Assembly (NCBI RefSeq): GCF_038002225.1 | Contig: NZ_JBBOCA010000001.1 | Coordinates: 1,860,001 to 1,924,000 of the forward strand | Origin: Paenibacillus sp. FSL R7-0204 | GTDB taxonomy: Bacteria; Bacillota; Bacilli; Paenibacillales; Paenibacillaceae | DNA length: 64,000 nt | Direction of reading: 5' to 3' | Part shown: piece by piece, positions 47,801 through 56,221 of the stretch | Layout of the letters: each line of letters starts with the position of its first letter | Position numbering within the stretch: position 1 is the first letter of the stretch | Position numbers and translations under genes: made by a program | The notes under the pieces: model-generated | What the model saw: the letters and a program-made list of their open reading frames with translations, nothing else | Told to the model about the DNA's origin: nothing | Database searches by the model: none

Positions 47801-48645
47801 TCGGCTTCTACGTCAGCAATATCAGCCAGATGCACTTCGATGACATTCAGTTCAAGGCCCTGACGACTACGCTGGCCGGGATTATTCCGGCGGAGAGCGC
47901 GGTGCGTCTGGCCGCAGGGGAGCAGCGGCAGCTGCAAGTCTCCTTCGATCCTGCAGATACGCCGGATACAGGGGTGACCTGGCAGTCTGCTAACCCAGCG
48001 GTAGCAACAGTGGATAGCGCGGGAGTCGTGAGTGCCGTATACGAAGGACAGTCCGTTATTACGGCGGTCTCAACGGTCAATCCGCTGATTACAGCAGATA
48101 TTACCGTCACTGTCTCAAATATTATGCATGAGACAGATTTCGAGAACGGGGGCAACGGCTGGCCGGTGGACCCGAACCGCAGCATTGCTGCTGACCCGGA
48201 CGGGAACCGCCGATATAAACTGCTGAACGGCGCCAGCGGACTGCTCGACCGCAGCTTCACCGCCTATCAGCTGGAGTTCAAGCTGAAGACGCCCGCTGTG
48301 ATGCCGGATAACGGTATCCTGTACATTTTTGACCGCCAGGACAGCAGCGGCTCTACCCGGATAGGGTACCGGACCCGGGCAGACGGGTCTTCAGCCTGGA
48401 TACTCTACGACACTGCCTGGCAAAAGCTAACCGAGACTGTGTTGCCTGGGCATGACCTGCAGCCGGATACGGAGTACGCGGTGAAGGTAACGGCGAAGGA
48501 CGGGGACATCGCTGTAACCGTGGACGGCGCACCAAGGCTCTCGGGCAGCAATCCGGGCCACCGCCCGTCCGGTAAGGTAGGCTTCTACACCAGCGGCTTC
48601 GCCTATCTGCTGTTCGACGATATTGTCTTCTCGGTTCTGCCTTAA
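44878..48645 (+). CDS. Secreted beta-helix protein with two Big2 and two repeat C-terminal modules
   Basis: A 1255-residue exported protein, signal peptide MKKRLLAALAASLLLMPSLP with cleavage likely after VYA (about residue 27). Order: a DUF1565-like start (FYVATNGSDSNSGTLNAPFQ), a right-handed parallel beta-helix (about 330-650, His-rich rungs such as HIHHIGG), a Big2 domain (738-823), module A (824-997), Big2 again (998-1081), module B (1082-1255). The fold is that of pectate-lyase-like or GH110/GH120-like carbohydrases. A and B look like LamG/concanavalin-type sugar-binding domains. GTG 44878 follows GAGGAG. Confidence 0.75.
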   Translation: MKKRLLAALAASLLLMPSLPFNAPVYAEGETSGTAFYVATNGSDSNSGTLNAPFQSLEKARDTIRTLKAEEGLPEGGVTVYLREGRYERTSSFELRQQDSGEADKPITYTAYPGEEVTLSGSRQLAKSAFVPVTDPSILGRIISPEARTKVLAADLGALGITDYGQLSRHGYYLANDLSEVPPMELYVAGQGMTLARWPNEGTVQMDEILDPGPTRKDPNGEVHTRGGTFTYTYDRPQYWTQADDIWLDGIFGYSWEWSYNKIASIDTAAKSITLRYGEMSGIFKNWYPDFHFAQNLLEEIDMPGEYYIDRQAGKLYFLPNAEFTAGNPDIEVTMLKSPMINALNASYIDFSELVLENGRDSAAVFMGGKQLRILNSEIRNFTNSGVLVNTQSRFYYNNFDGAPGTDHAIVSTHIHHIGGTAVTLAGGNKTTLAPGNNRVENSHIHDFAYYHKAYNPGVLLSGVGNRMSHNELHDAPHPGVLIFGNDHTVEYNEIYDVCTTFSDLGAIYMNAGEQPHERGTVIRRNYFHNIGESKAGVEGVYPDNFTMGLTINENIFYKMGNSAIKNNGGAHILTRNNIFIDSKIPYDYADMFLGDEPDDQVPLNYMPKWQALFAANNNFTGTPYLAKYPELADFFTENRYYPDTNTFQGNVVYNPSVPRSVTTNVYGAYDKFGLVQYANNWVTAADPGFTDLAGGNLSLQPDAEVFDVIPGFPDIPFNDIGVDGRAGTTAGPDSYPVQGVAVYDNEITVDRWKTVKLRTAVLPWNADHPALTFTSADPAIAAVDGAGIVTGQSVGSTVITVASAENPLLTATVTVHVEAGDGVMDFTDFESGANGWLQDANRSIEKLGTNRWYKILNGASALSPKSFSDYELSFKLKTPAVMGDNATLYIFDRQAGSGSSRIGYKTRADGSSAWLLYNSAWTVLKEVKRPGHDLQPDMEYAVRMLVKGGDISVYLDGAFRLKGTDPGHNAEGKVGFYVSNISQMHFDDIQFKALTTTLAGIIPAESAVRLAAGEQRQLQVSFDPADTPDTGVTWQSANPAVATVDSAGVVSAVYEGQSVITAVSTVNPLITADITVTVSNIMHETDFENGGNGWPVDPNRSIAADPDGNRRYKLLNGASGLLDRSFTAYQLEFKLKTPAVMPDNGILYIFDRQDSSGSTRIGYRTRADGSSAWILYDTAWQKLTETVLPGHDLQPDTEYAVKVTAKDGDIAVTVDGAPRLSGSNPGHRPSGKVGFYTSGFAYLLFDDIVFSVLP

Positions 48646-48659
48646 GTCTTAACGGAAAG

Positions 48660-48697
48660 AGCGCCCTTCCTGTGGAAGGGCGCTTGTTTGTGTTTTG
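48660..48697 (+). terminator. Intrinsic terminator after the beta-helix gene
   Basis: A perfect 11-bp stem (48660-48670 with 48674-48684), TGT loop, then TGTTTGTGTTTT. It may also serve the convergent permease gene. Confidence 0.82.
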
Positions 48698-48704
48698 CAG
48701 CCTT

Positions 48705-50585
48705 TTATCCGGCCAACGCGGACCGGATCTGCCTCGTGTAGAACAGGCGGACAATGAAGAAGTAGATCACCTGAATGAAGAAGAACAGGCCCAGCACAAG
48801 CAGGGACTCCCTGAATATGGAGTACTGGAACATGTGTGATAGCGTGGTAAGGGCAACGGCTCCATGCACAAGCGCGACCACGATCGGGGCGAAGAAGAGC
48901 AGGCTGATCTGCCGGTTCAATATCCGGCGGAGCTCTTTATCACTCAGCCCCAGCTTGGAGATGGCCTTGAACTTCTGCTTGTCTTCATCCAGATCGCTGT
49001 ACAGCCGGAAATAGAGAAAGCTGCCGGCGGAGACGAAAAATACGATCCCGACAAAAAAACCGATGAACATCACGGGGCCAAAGCTGTCATTAGTCTTGGA
49101 GGTTAAATACTCGAGGGCATAGAAAGTATACCTCTCGTCATAGGGAAGCTCATTTGTCAGCTTTGCACCTGCCTTCTCTGCTCCCGGCTGTCCAATCGCT
49201 CCGTGCCATGCATAATAACGGCTCACTTTGAGCGGCTGTCCAAGCTTGCCGATCCACTCATCAGGGACGATGTAGTAACCGCTGACCCCCCGTACCGCCC
49301 AAGATACGACAGCCTGGTCCGCCTCGATGACGATTCCTGGCTGCAGCTCGACCGGCTGGTGGAGCATCTCTTCCCCCTTGCGGGACAGCCCGAAATCTAC
49401 AACTGCGGCTTTTTCTGCGGCAAGCTGTATAGGCTTCAGCTCCATCAGCTCTGCTAAGCGGTTATATTCGGATTGCTTCACCAGAATCATTGTCCTGCCA
49501 TCCGCAGCCTTATAGTAGTTAAGCTCCAGACCTGTTTTCTCGGCGGCAATCCCGGCTCTGCCAAGGCTCTGGTCAATAAGCTGTATATGGGCCTGTGCCT
49601 TGCCGTCTCCGTCCAAGGACTGATAGGTGAACAGATAGGGATTCTTCTGCGTAGTCGCGCCGTTGATCATCGACTGGAATCCGTATAAAGCTCCTATCGC
49701 GCTGAAGGATACGGTAGAGATGATGGCGACCAGGAAAAAGGAACGCGCGTTGTCCTTCATCCGGTAGGAAAGATCTGAGAGCAGCAGCATATTGGTTCTG
49801 CGCCAGAATAGCTGCTCACGCGCCTTCAGCTTACGGATCAGGTACACACTGAGCTGTGTGAACAGCAGATAGGTACCGATCGACACCATAATGACAACTG
49901 GTGCAAGTAGCACCACTACACTCAGACCACTCGCCCGAAGGGACAGGAAGTAGCTGATCCCCAGCAGCGTTACCACCAGCAACGACAGCAGAAGCGAGGC
50001 TTTCGGCTCCGGCTTGGGCTGGCGGTTTGAATGGATGAGCGTGATCAGCTTGCCGCTGCGCAGCACCGTAGAGATGAACAGGGAGATCATGACGAACAGC
50101 AGCAGGAAGGAGATCAGCGTCACCACCATCGCCTTGAACGGAAAATAGAATTGCAGCGGCTCATTAAGCGCAAGCACATTCTCCCCGGCAAGCAGAATCC
50201 CCTTGGCAAAGATAACGCCGAGTCCAATGCCGCTGACCGTGGCGCCTGACCCGACGATCATATTCTCCAGAAAGATCATCCGCCGCAGCTGCCGGACCGT
50301 CATGCCATGCATCATCATCAGCCCGAACTCCCTTTTGCGCGATTGCAGAAATGCACTCATGGAGTAGAGCACGAAGAAGAAAGAGAACACATAGATCACC
50401 CATTTGGAGACCGATAGCGCCAGAGCCGCACTGGTTTGAATATTGTCCCCGCTCAGCACCGGATGGTAGGCAAAGATGGAAAAGGTAAAGAAGACCATTA
50501 CGGTAAACATGCTGCTGAGAAAATAGGCGGTGTATAGCCTTGTGTTCCGGGAGACATTACGGAATGCGAACTGGCGGAACGTCAT
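48705..50585 (-). CDS. BceB-type ABC permease (antimicrobial peptide detoxification)
   Basis: A 626-residue FtsX/MacB-related permease with about ten spans and one large extracellular loop of roughly 200 residues (about 300-500) between spans 7 and 8, the hallmark of BceB proteins. It opens MTFRQFAFRNVSRNTRLYTA. It removes cell-wall-active peptides such as bacitracin from their lipid II-cycle targets and activates the partner kinase. Its start overlaps the end of the ATPase gene by 29 nt. Confidence 0.88.
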   Translation of the reverse strand: MTFRQFAFRNVSRNTRLYTAYFLSSMFTVMVFFTFSIFAYHPVLSGDNIQTSAALALSVSKWVIYVFSFFFVLYSMSAFLQSRKREFGLMMMHGMTVRQLRRMIFLENMIVGSGATVSGIGLGVIFAKGILLAGENVLALNEPLQFYFPFKAMVVTLISFLLLFVMISLFISTVLRSGKLITLIHSNRQPKPEPKASLLLSLLVVTLLGISYFLSLRASGLSVVVLLAPVVIMVSIGTYLLFTQLSVYLIRKLKAREQLFWRRTNMLLLSDLSYRMKDNARSFFLVAIISTVSFSAIGALYGFQSMINGATTQKNPYLFTYQSLDGDGKAQAHIQLIDQSLGRAGIAAEKTGLELNYYKAADGRTMILVKQSEYNRLAELMELKPIQLAAEKAAVVDFGLSRKGEEMLHQPVELQPGIVIEADQAVVSWAVRGVSGYYIVPDEWIGKLGQPLKVSRYYAWHGAIGQPGAEKAGAKLTNELPYDERYTFYALEYLTSKTNDSFGPVMFIGFFVGIVFFVSAGSFLYFRLYSDLDEDKQKFKAISKLGLSDKELRRILNRQISLLFFAPIVVALVHGAVALTTLSHMFQYSIFRESLLVLGLFFFIQVIYFFIVRLFYTRQIRSALAG

Positions 50586-51324
50586 GGCTGTATCCCCCTA
50601 ACAGCGAAAGTGTATCAATAATTTTCTGAAAAAAGCTCTGGCGGTTATCCCCGCAGTGAATCTCCGTATAGAACCTGCCATCCTTGATGAATACCACACG
50701 GTGACAATAGCTGGCGGCTACTGCATCATGAGTAACAAGCATCATCGTCGTGGACTGCTCCCGGTTGAGCGTTTCCAGCAAATCCATCACATCCTTGGCG
50801 GCCTTGGAATCGAGATTACCGGTAGGCTCATCGGCCAGCAGCAGCTTCGGAGAATGAATCATGGCTCTGGCGATTGCTGTCCGCTGGGCCTGTCCGCCGG
50901 AGATCTCGTAGGTACGTTTTTTCATAATGGCGCTGATCCCCAGCTTACCGGCAATCTCCCGGGCCTTTTGCTTCATTTCACTGACCCGGGTTCCGTCCAG
51001 TGTCAGCGGCAGCACTATATTCTCCTCCACAGTCAGGGTGTTCAGCAGATTGAAATCCTGAAAGACAAAGCCCAGCTCGCGGCGGCGGAATACCGCCAGC
51101 TCATTTTTGTCCAGCTTGCCCGTGTCCTTGTTATTGATCATAATGCTCCCGGTAGTCGGAACGTCCACTGTGGCAATCAGATTCAGCAGCGTTGTTTTTC
51201 CGCTGCCGGAGGGTCCCATAATCCCCACGAACTCTCCGGCGGCAATGGTTAAATCAATGTCGGTCAATGCCCGGTAGGCCACATTTCCTTCATATATTTT
51301 ACTGACCTTTTTTACCTCCAGCAT
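50557..51324 (-). CDS. BceA-type ABC ATPase
   Basis: A 255-residue ATPase: Walker A GPSGSGKTTLLN (about residues 38-49), Q-loop FQDFNLLNTLTV, signature SGGQAQR (Q-A in place of the more usual Q-Q), Walker B LLLADEPTGNLD and H-loop VTHD. ATG 51324 is preferred since AGGGGGAG lies 9 nt upstream; ATG 51345 has none. Pairs with the permease that follows. Confidence 0.92.
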   Translation of the reverse strand: MLEVKKVSKIYEGNVAYRALTDIDLTIAAGEFVGIMGPSGSGKTTLLNLIATVDVPTTGSIMINNKDTGKLDKNELAVFRRRELGFVFQDFNLLNTLTVEENIVLPLTLDGTRVSEMKQKAREIAGKLGISAIMKKRTYEISGGQAQRTAIARAMIHSPKLLLADEPTGNLDSKAAKDVMDLLETLNREQSTTMMLVTHDAVAASYCHRVVFIKDGRFYTEIHCGDNRQSFFQKIIDTLSLLGGYSHDVPPVRIP

Positions 51325-51371
51325 ATGGCTGTACTCCCCCTCCATGTGTGCAACACACTTGTTCTGTAACC

Positions 51372-51400
51372 ACTATACCGGAGACGGCAGCATCTCAACT
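51372..51400 (-). promoter_or_regulatory. Putative promoter of the bceAB-like pair
   Basis: On the minus strand, AGTTGA (51400-51395), 17-nt spacer, TATAGT (51377-51372), 48 nt before the ATPase start. The -35 is poor, as expected of an activated promoter. Confidence 0.5.
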
Positions 51401-51422
51401 ATCGATTAAGATTTCACTTTTA

Positions 51423-51436
51423 TTACATGTCTGTAA
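51423..51436 (-). promoter_or_regulatory. BceR-type operator
   Basis: A perfect TTACA-N4-TGTAA palindrome directly after the kinase stop codon, about 25 nt upstream of the -35 of the ATPase promoter. It matches the TnACA-N4-TGTAA type of site described for BceR-like regulators; distance and context fit activation of the bceAB pair by the neighbouring regulator. Confidence 0.68.
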
Positions 51437-51437
51437 G

Positions 51438-52439
51438 CTAAGGATGGGCCGTCAAAATAATCTTCATCACCGTTCCCATGCCAACCGCCGATTCCAGTTC
51501 AAGCCGGTGTCCGAGGCGGTCGGCCGCCTCTTTGGTCAAGTACAGTCCCATTCCCGTAGATTCCCGCAGTCCCCGCCCGTTGTCCCCGGTGAAAAAGGGG
51601 GCGAATACACGCTTGTGATCGGACTTCGGAATGCCGATGCCGTGATCCTTCACTTCAATGACCGCGTCCGCTCCCCGGAGATAGCAGGATACCGTAACCT
51701 TCTGTCCGTTGCCTGTCTTGTCCGCTGCTGCGGAATACTTGATGGCGTTGCTTATGAGTTGGGACAGCATGAAGAACAGCCACTTCTCATCGCTCTGGGC
51801 GGTAATGCCGGAAGAGGAGACATTCACCTCGGGAAAGATAGAGTTACGGATGAAGAGCCGCTTGTGATCATGGACCACCTCGCTTATCAAGTTCGGCAGG
51901 ACCACAGGCTTAATATGAAAATCTTGTTCAAACGCCCGCAGCCTGGCCATGTACAGCACAGTGTGCAGTCCCCGCCGCATAAGCTCCAGCTCCTCCCGGA
52001 TGCTGGCAGCCTCCGGCTCGTCAAGGTTCTGTACACTCAGCTCTATTACCGACAACGGGGTCTTCATCTGATGCACCCACTGGTCTATGAAGGTTAGATG
52101 TTGCTCCTGCTGGAGCTTCACCGCAGTGAGCTGTTGCTGATAGTGGCGGTACTGGGAGTGCAGCAGCTGCTCCAGCGCCTTAGAGGCAGGCTTGTCCTCC
52201 AGGGTCTGGAAGGATTCGTCCAGTGCCGCAAGCGGTCTGCTGAGCCGAAGATAATAACGCCGCCTGCTGATATATTGATAGATCAGGTAGCAGCCGAGAA
52301 AGAAGAAGCCTATGAATACTGCATAGAGCGCGGTGGGCAGATCATGGTAGCCGTCGAGCCAGTAAATAGACAATATAGCAGCGAATTGCATCAGCTGAAC
52401 CGCCAACAATAGCGCGTGCTCACGGATAAACAGCTTCAT
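51438..52439 (-). CDS. BceS-type intramembrane-sensing histidine kinase
   Basis: A 333-residue kinase. Two spans near residues 9-28 and 36-57 are joined by a very short outer loop, so it lacks an extracellular sensor and probably senses the flux of the Bce transporter. H-box WVHQMKTPLS (His123), N-box LISNAIKYS, G-boxes KDHGIGIPKSD and STGMGLYL. It overlaps the regulator gene by 4 nt. Confidence 0.93.
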   Translation of the reverse strand: MKLFIREHALLLAVQLMQFAAILSIYWLDGYHDLPTALYAVFIGFFFLGCYLIYQYISRRRYYLRLSRPLAALDESFQTLEDKPASKALEQLLHSQYRHYQQQLTAVKLQQEQHLTFIDQWVHQMKTPLSVIELSVQNLDEPEAASIREELELMRRGLHTVLYMARLRAFEQDFHIKPVVLPNLISEVVHDHKRLFIRNSIFPEVNVSSSGITAQSDEKWLFFMLSQLISNAIKYSAAADKTGNGQKVTVSCYLRGADAVIEVKDHGIGIPKSDHKRVFAPFFTGDNGRGLRESTGMGLYLTKEAADRLGHRLELESAVGMGTVMKIILTAHP

Positions 52440-53140
52440 CGCTTAGCCTCAGACCAGCTTGGGTTCAGCCGGTAGCCCGAACCTCTGACTGTAAGCACGG
52501 CATCTTCCAGCCCAAGCTCCTGAAATTTCTTCCGCACCCGTGCAATATTCACATTCAGCGTGTTCTCATCCACAAATGCCTGCGGATCCCACAGCTTCTC
52601 CAGCAGGGCTTCCCGGCTGGCTACTCTCGGATAACGCTCCATAAGGCTCTGGGTGAGATCCGATTCCTTGCGGGTTAGGCTCACAGCCGACGGTCCATAC
52701 TGCAATTCGAGCCGTTCCAGATAGAGCTTAAGCCCTTCCTTCTCCAGCATCAGCTCCTCGCGTTTTGCCGCATATTCCCCGTAGGCCCGGCGGAGGTGGC
52801 TATGGATTTTGGCCAGTACAATCCCGGAGTGAAAGGGCTTCGTAATATAATCATCCCCGCCGTTCTCCAGCGCCATAATCTGGTCCATCTCCCCGTCCCG
52901 CGCCGAAATGAACAGCACAGGACAAGTAGAGATCTTTCGGATCTGCCGGCACCAGTAATACCCGTCATAGCTGGGCAAATTCACATCCAGCAGCACCAGA
53001 TCCGGCCTTACCTGTTCAAATTCTTGTAGCACCTGACGAAAATCTTTGACCCTGCCCCCCTCATAACCATACTTCTCAATCGCTGACAGCAGCAGGTCTG
53101 CAATCTTCGGATCATCTTCCACGATCAGAATTTTGGGCAT
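52436..53140 (-). CDS. BceR-type response regulator (OmpR family)
   Basis: A 234-residue regulator: receiver domain with acidic pocket EDD (residues 8-10), phosphorylation site Asp52 in LLDVNLPSYDG, Lys in the TKPF segment, and a C-terminal winged helix (about 135-230; ENTLNVNIARVRKK). It starts the regulator-kinase transcript and should bind the palindrome at 51423-51436. Confidence 0.94.
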   Translation of the reverse strand: MPKILIVEDDPKIADLLLSAIEKYGYEGGRVKDFRQVLQEFEQVRPDLVLLDVNLPSYDGYYWCRQIRKISTCPVLFISARDGEMDQIMALENGGDDYITKPFHSGIVLAKIHSHLRRAYGEYAAKREELMLEKEGLKLYLERLELQYGPSAVSLTRKESDLTQSLMERYPRVASREALLEKLWDPQAFVDENTLNVNIARVRKKFQELGLEDAVLTVRGSGYRLNPSWSEAKR

Positions 53141-53396
53141 CTTTAAGGCTCTCCTTATCTTGTTCAGTTAAGTACATATATAACACGGGTGAGGGTGTAA
53201 GGGAAGCTAGCGGGGAGGATGGTTGGAAGTCATAAAGGGTGGAAGTGCTATACGATTAGGCTCACTACCCCGCAGCAGCAACTTTTATTTTAATCATTCT
53301 GTGCCTGGAGACAGACATAGAGGATCGCATACTATTTAGGTAGGGGGAGTTAATGAGAGTATAACGGGCCGAAAGCTTTTTATGAGAGGAAACCAT

Positions 53397-54224
53397 ATGA
53401 TAAATCACCTGTTTTCACTTGCAAGACAACCTGCGCTCTGGCAACGAAGCGTTGAACCCTTTTGGAATGACGGGCATATCTCGAAGCAAATGCTGGAAGC
53501 TCATCTGAATCCGGACTGGGAAGCGGCGAGCCGCAGGCACAGCGATATTGACTGTTCAGTGAAGTGGCTTAGCCGTCTGATCCCGCCGGGGAGCCGTATT
53601 CTTGACCTTGGCTGTGGACCGGGACTCTATACCAAGCGTCTCTCTGAACAGGGGTATAATGTAACGGGACTTGATTTCTCAAGACGTTCAATCGCCTATG
53701 CCCAAGAGCATGATACGCGGAGCCGGTATATCTATCAGAATTATTTGGAGCTGAATTATACCGAAGCGTTCGATAGCATCACCTTGATTTATTGTGATTA
53801 CGGCGCGCTTACACTAAGTGAGCGAAACACCCTGCTGTCTAAGGTATACCGTGCCTTAAAGCCAGGCGGTCTGTTTATCTTCGATGTGTTCACGCAGAAG
53901 ACGAATTGGAGTAAGCAGGACAGTACCTCGTGGAGGGTGTATCCAGACGGAGGTTTTTGGAATGCTGAACCGCATGTATGTCTCGAAGCGTCTTATTTCT
54001 TCGAGGGGCATACCGTGGAGGCCCGTCAGACCGTCATCCTTACCGATTATGAGCTGCATCATTATTTGATCTGGAACACGGTGTTTACACAGGTGACCCT
54101 TGCGGAGGAAGTGTTGCCTTGGGGATTCCAACTGGACAGTGTTTACGATGATAGCTGCGGCAGTCCGTATACGGGGGGAGCAGACACGCTATGTTTTGTA
54201 CTTAGGAAGGCACAGCGTGCATAG
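53397..54224 (+). CDS. Class I SAM-dependent methyltransferase
   Basis: A 275-residue protein with SAM motif I ILDLGCGPGLYTKRL (about residues 66-80), then GLDFSRRSIAYA (motif post I) and YCDYGALT. The substrate is unknown; the helical start of about 50 residues is of the type seen in small-molecule methyltransferases. ATG 53397 has GAGAGGA 6 nt upstream. The 256-bp gap before it holds no visible gene. Confidence 0.85.
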   Translation: MINHLFSLARQPALWQRSVEPFWNDGHISKQMLEAHLNPDWEAASRRHSDIDCSVKWLSRLIPPGSRILDLGCGPGLYTKRLSEQGYNVTGLDFSRRSIAYAQEHDTRSRYIYQNYLELNYTEAFDSITLIYCDYGALTLSERNTLLSKVYRALKPGGLFIFDVFTQKTNWSKQDSTSWRVYPDGGFWNAEPHVCLEASYFFEGHTVEARQTVILTDYELHHYLIWNTVFTQVTLAEEVLPWGFQLDSVYDDSCGSPYTGGADTLCFVLRKAQRA

Positions 54225-54230
54225 AGAAAA

Positions 54231-54265
54231 GCAAGAAAAGAAGGGATGTGCTCTTCTTTTCTTGC
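54231..54265 (+). terminator. Bidirectional terminator between methyltransferase and MBL genes
   Basis: A perfect 13-bp A/T-rich stem (54231-54243 with 54253-54265). On the minus strand it runs into TTTTCT, so it suits the converging MBL-fold gene as well. Confidence 0.75.
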
Positions 54266-54302
54266 CTTGTCTGGTTATACGATGTATGCCGAATGCTCTC
54301 TG

Positions 54303-55268
54303 TTACTCCTCTGACGTAGTAATCAGGTCATACAGCTTATTCAAATTTGTCTTGAAATAGGTTGTGAAGTACCAAGCCCGGTATTCTTCAGGTATTACGA
54401 TCTCTTCAATACTCTGCTGATTCTGAACGGCTTCGGTCACGATGGCGATCATTCTGCTTATGTATCCCTTCACCTCATGAAGCTGTTGGAGGGAGCATAC
54501 TTCACCATGCCCCGGTATGATCGTCTCCACATCCAACCGCTCAATCTGCTCCAAAATATGCAGCCACTCCTGAGGGTTGGCATTAGCCAGCACCGGATGG
54601 TGGTTCGAGAGCACCAGATCCCCGATGATGATCACTTTATCTTCAGGAAGGTACACAACAGCATCGCTCTGCGTATGCCCTCCGCCATATGTAATGAGCT
54701 GGGCGCTGCGGTTGCTGCCGTGAATGGTCATTTGCCGGTCAAAAGTTATCGTCGGCACCGTATGCACCAGCTGCGGAAGCATATTCACAAATTCACGGTC
54801 CGTTGCATTCTCCCAGGCCATTTCCTGCTGAAGCTTAGTATCTGTCTCCTGCCCGCATTGCAATTCAGCTTCTCCAATCGCCTCCAGCATCTTCTCTCTG
54901 TTGTTCTGGTACTGGGCTACCCGGTCTCTGGAGAATGTATTCATCATCTCATGGGTGCCGGATGTTGCAATCAGCTGAGCGTCAGGCACAAACACCTGAT
55001 TGCCAGTGGTATGATCGCTGTGCCAGTGTGTGTTGATTACATAGGATACAGGGTTCCCTGTGAGATGCTCAGCCGCAGCCTTCAAATCCTGAGCCGCCTC
55101 CAGCGTCGCGAATGTGTCCACCACCAGAGTGAGTCCCCCCAGGTCAATAATGGCCGCGTTTGCGAGTGAGCCTGTGCCTGGAACCGCAACCGCTGCAACG
55201 GTGCTATCTGCAATATATTGCAGACGGAAATGCCTGGAGCCTTGAAATGATTCAATCCTGTTCAGCAT
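54303..55268 (-). CDS. MBL-fold metallo-hydrolase
   Basis: A 321-residue metallo-beta-lactamase-fold hydrolase. The di-zinc motif is NTHWHSDHTTGN (about residues 98-109); further ligands lie in GGGHTQSDAVVYLP and IPGHGEV. The extended C-terminal part (about 100 residues) follows. It is a general hydrolase of this fold, with unknown substrate; the lack of a signal peptide makes a secreted beta-lactamase unlikely. Confidence 0.85.
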   Translation of the reverse strand: MLNRIESFQGSRHFRLQYIADSTVAAVAVPGTGSLANAAIIDLGGLTLVVDTFATLEAAQDLKAAAEHLTGNPVSYVINTHWHSDHTTGNQVFVPDAQLIATSGTHEMMNTFSRDRVAQYQNNREKMLEAIGEAELQCGQETDTKLQQEMAWENATDREFVNMLPQLVHTVPTITFDRQMTIHGSNRSAQLITYGGGHTQSDAVVYLPEDKVIIIGDLVLSNHHPVLANANPQEWLHILEQIERLDVETIIPGHGEVCSLQQLHEVKGYISRMIAIVTEAVQNQQSIEEIVIPEEYRAWYFTTYFKTNLNKLYDLITTSEE

Positions 55269-55357
55269 AGTAATCGCTCCCTTCCAACATGGGAATATAC
55301 TATACGCTATCTGAGTCCGCTAGACAATATATTTCTGGATTTCCATTTGATTTCCGT

Positions 55358-55936
55358 TTAGTTGGCGATATTCGAAGAATTTTCGAACGGTTCTGCAGCA
55401 GCAGCCGGGCGGCCGGACAAGAGGAGCAGAGTCCCCCAGAGCACTTTGACAGCAAGATCTACATAGACCAGGGCGTGAAAAGAAAGCTCCGGCCACACCA
55501 TCCCCGCCACAGCATTAGCGCTTAGCAGGACGGCCAGCAGAGGCATGGAACGTCCATGCACCCAGGCCATCGGAATGAAATGAAGACCTATCGCCAAAAA
55601 AGCCCCCAGCCAGACCATCCGGTAATTGCCGTCCCCGAAGTGAGGACCGCCTACCAGCACCATAATCACGAACATTAGAATGATAGAGTAGAGAGTCATT
55701 TTGCCCTGAAAGGCCGTTTGCGGTCCGTAGGACAGCTTGCGGCTGACCGCTTTGCCGGTCAAGATCCAGAAAAAACCGGCCATATACCCGAGTGAAAATA
55801 CCGGCATGGAGATCAGCTGCGCTCCCCCCGCAAGCAGCCCCGCAAACAGGATGGCGGCCACCCAGATGAGCCACAATCCGCACACTCTTTTATTCATATA
55901 GCTTCTGCTCCGTACTTGTCTTCCGTCTGCCTTCAT
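55358..55936 (-). CDS. Multi-span membrane protein, DUF6609-like
   Basis: A protein of 192 residues with about six hydrophobic spans (CGLWLIWVAAILFAGLLAGG first). The pattern GLWLIWV ... LPVFxLGY ... NYRMVWLGAFLAIGLHFIPM is reminiscent of DUF6609 proteins; I am not sure of the assignment. ATG 55936 follows GGGGAAGAAG; ATG 55897 (MNKRVCGLW) is an alternative. The longer open frame to 56089 lacks a ribosome site. Function unknown. Confidence 0.55.
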   Translation of the reverse strand: MKADGRQVRSRSYMNKRVCGLWLIWVAAILFAGLLAGGAQLISMPVFSLGYMAGFFWILTGKAVSRKLSYGPQTAFQGKMTLYSIILMFVIMVLVGGPHFGDGNYRMVWLGAFLAIGLHFIPMAWVHGRSMPLLAVLLSANAVAGMVWPELSFHALVYVDLAVKVLWGTLLLLSGRPAAAAEPFENSSNIAN

Positions 55937-56170
55937 TGTCTTCTTCCCCTTATGGATATATTTGTTGAGCTTTATCAGTATTGACTCCTGAATAAGCGTG
56001 TTCACCCGCGCTCCTCCTCCTGTGCTTAAGACTAACAGTAACGGAATAATAATAAAATACAAATCATGAAAAAAATGATAAATTGTCAAAGGATTGAACT
56101 CAAGTAAATGGGGCTTCTCACGTTATGATCAGCGGATGCTAAGGTTATATTAGAACTGCGCATCTAATAA

Positions 56171-56215
56171 AACAGACAGCTGAACTATTTCAGCTGTCTG
56201 TTATCTTTTTAAATC
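56171..56215 (-). terminator. Bidirectional intrinsic terminator after the GH88 gene
   Basis: A perfect 13-bp stem (56171-56183 with 56190-56202) with T-rich flanks on both strands (TTTTATTA on minus, ATCTTTTT on plus). Confidence 0.88.
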
Positions 56216-56221
56216 ATCCCG

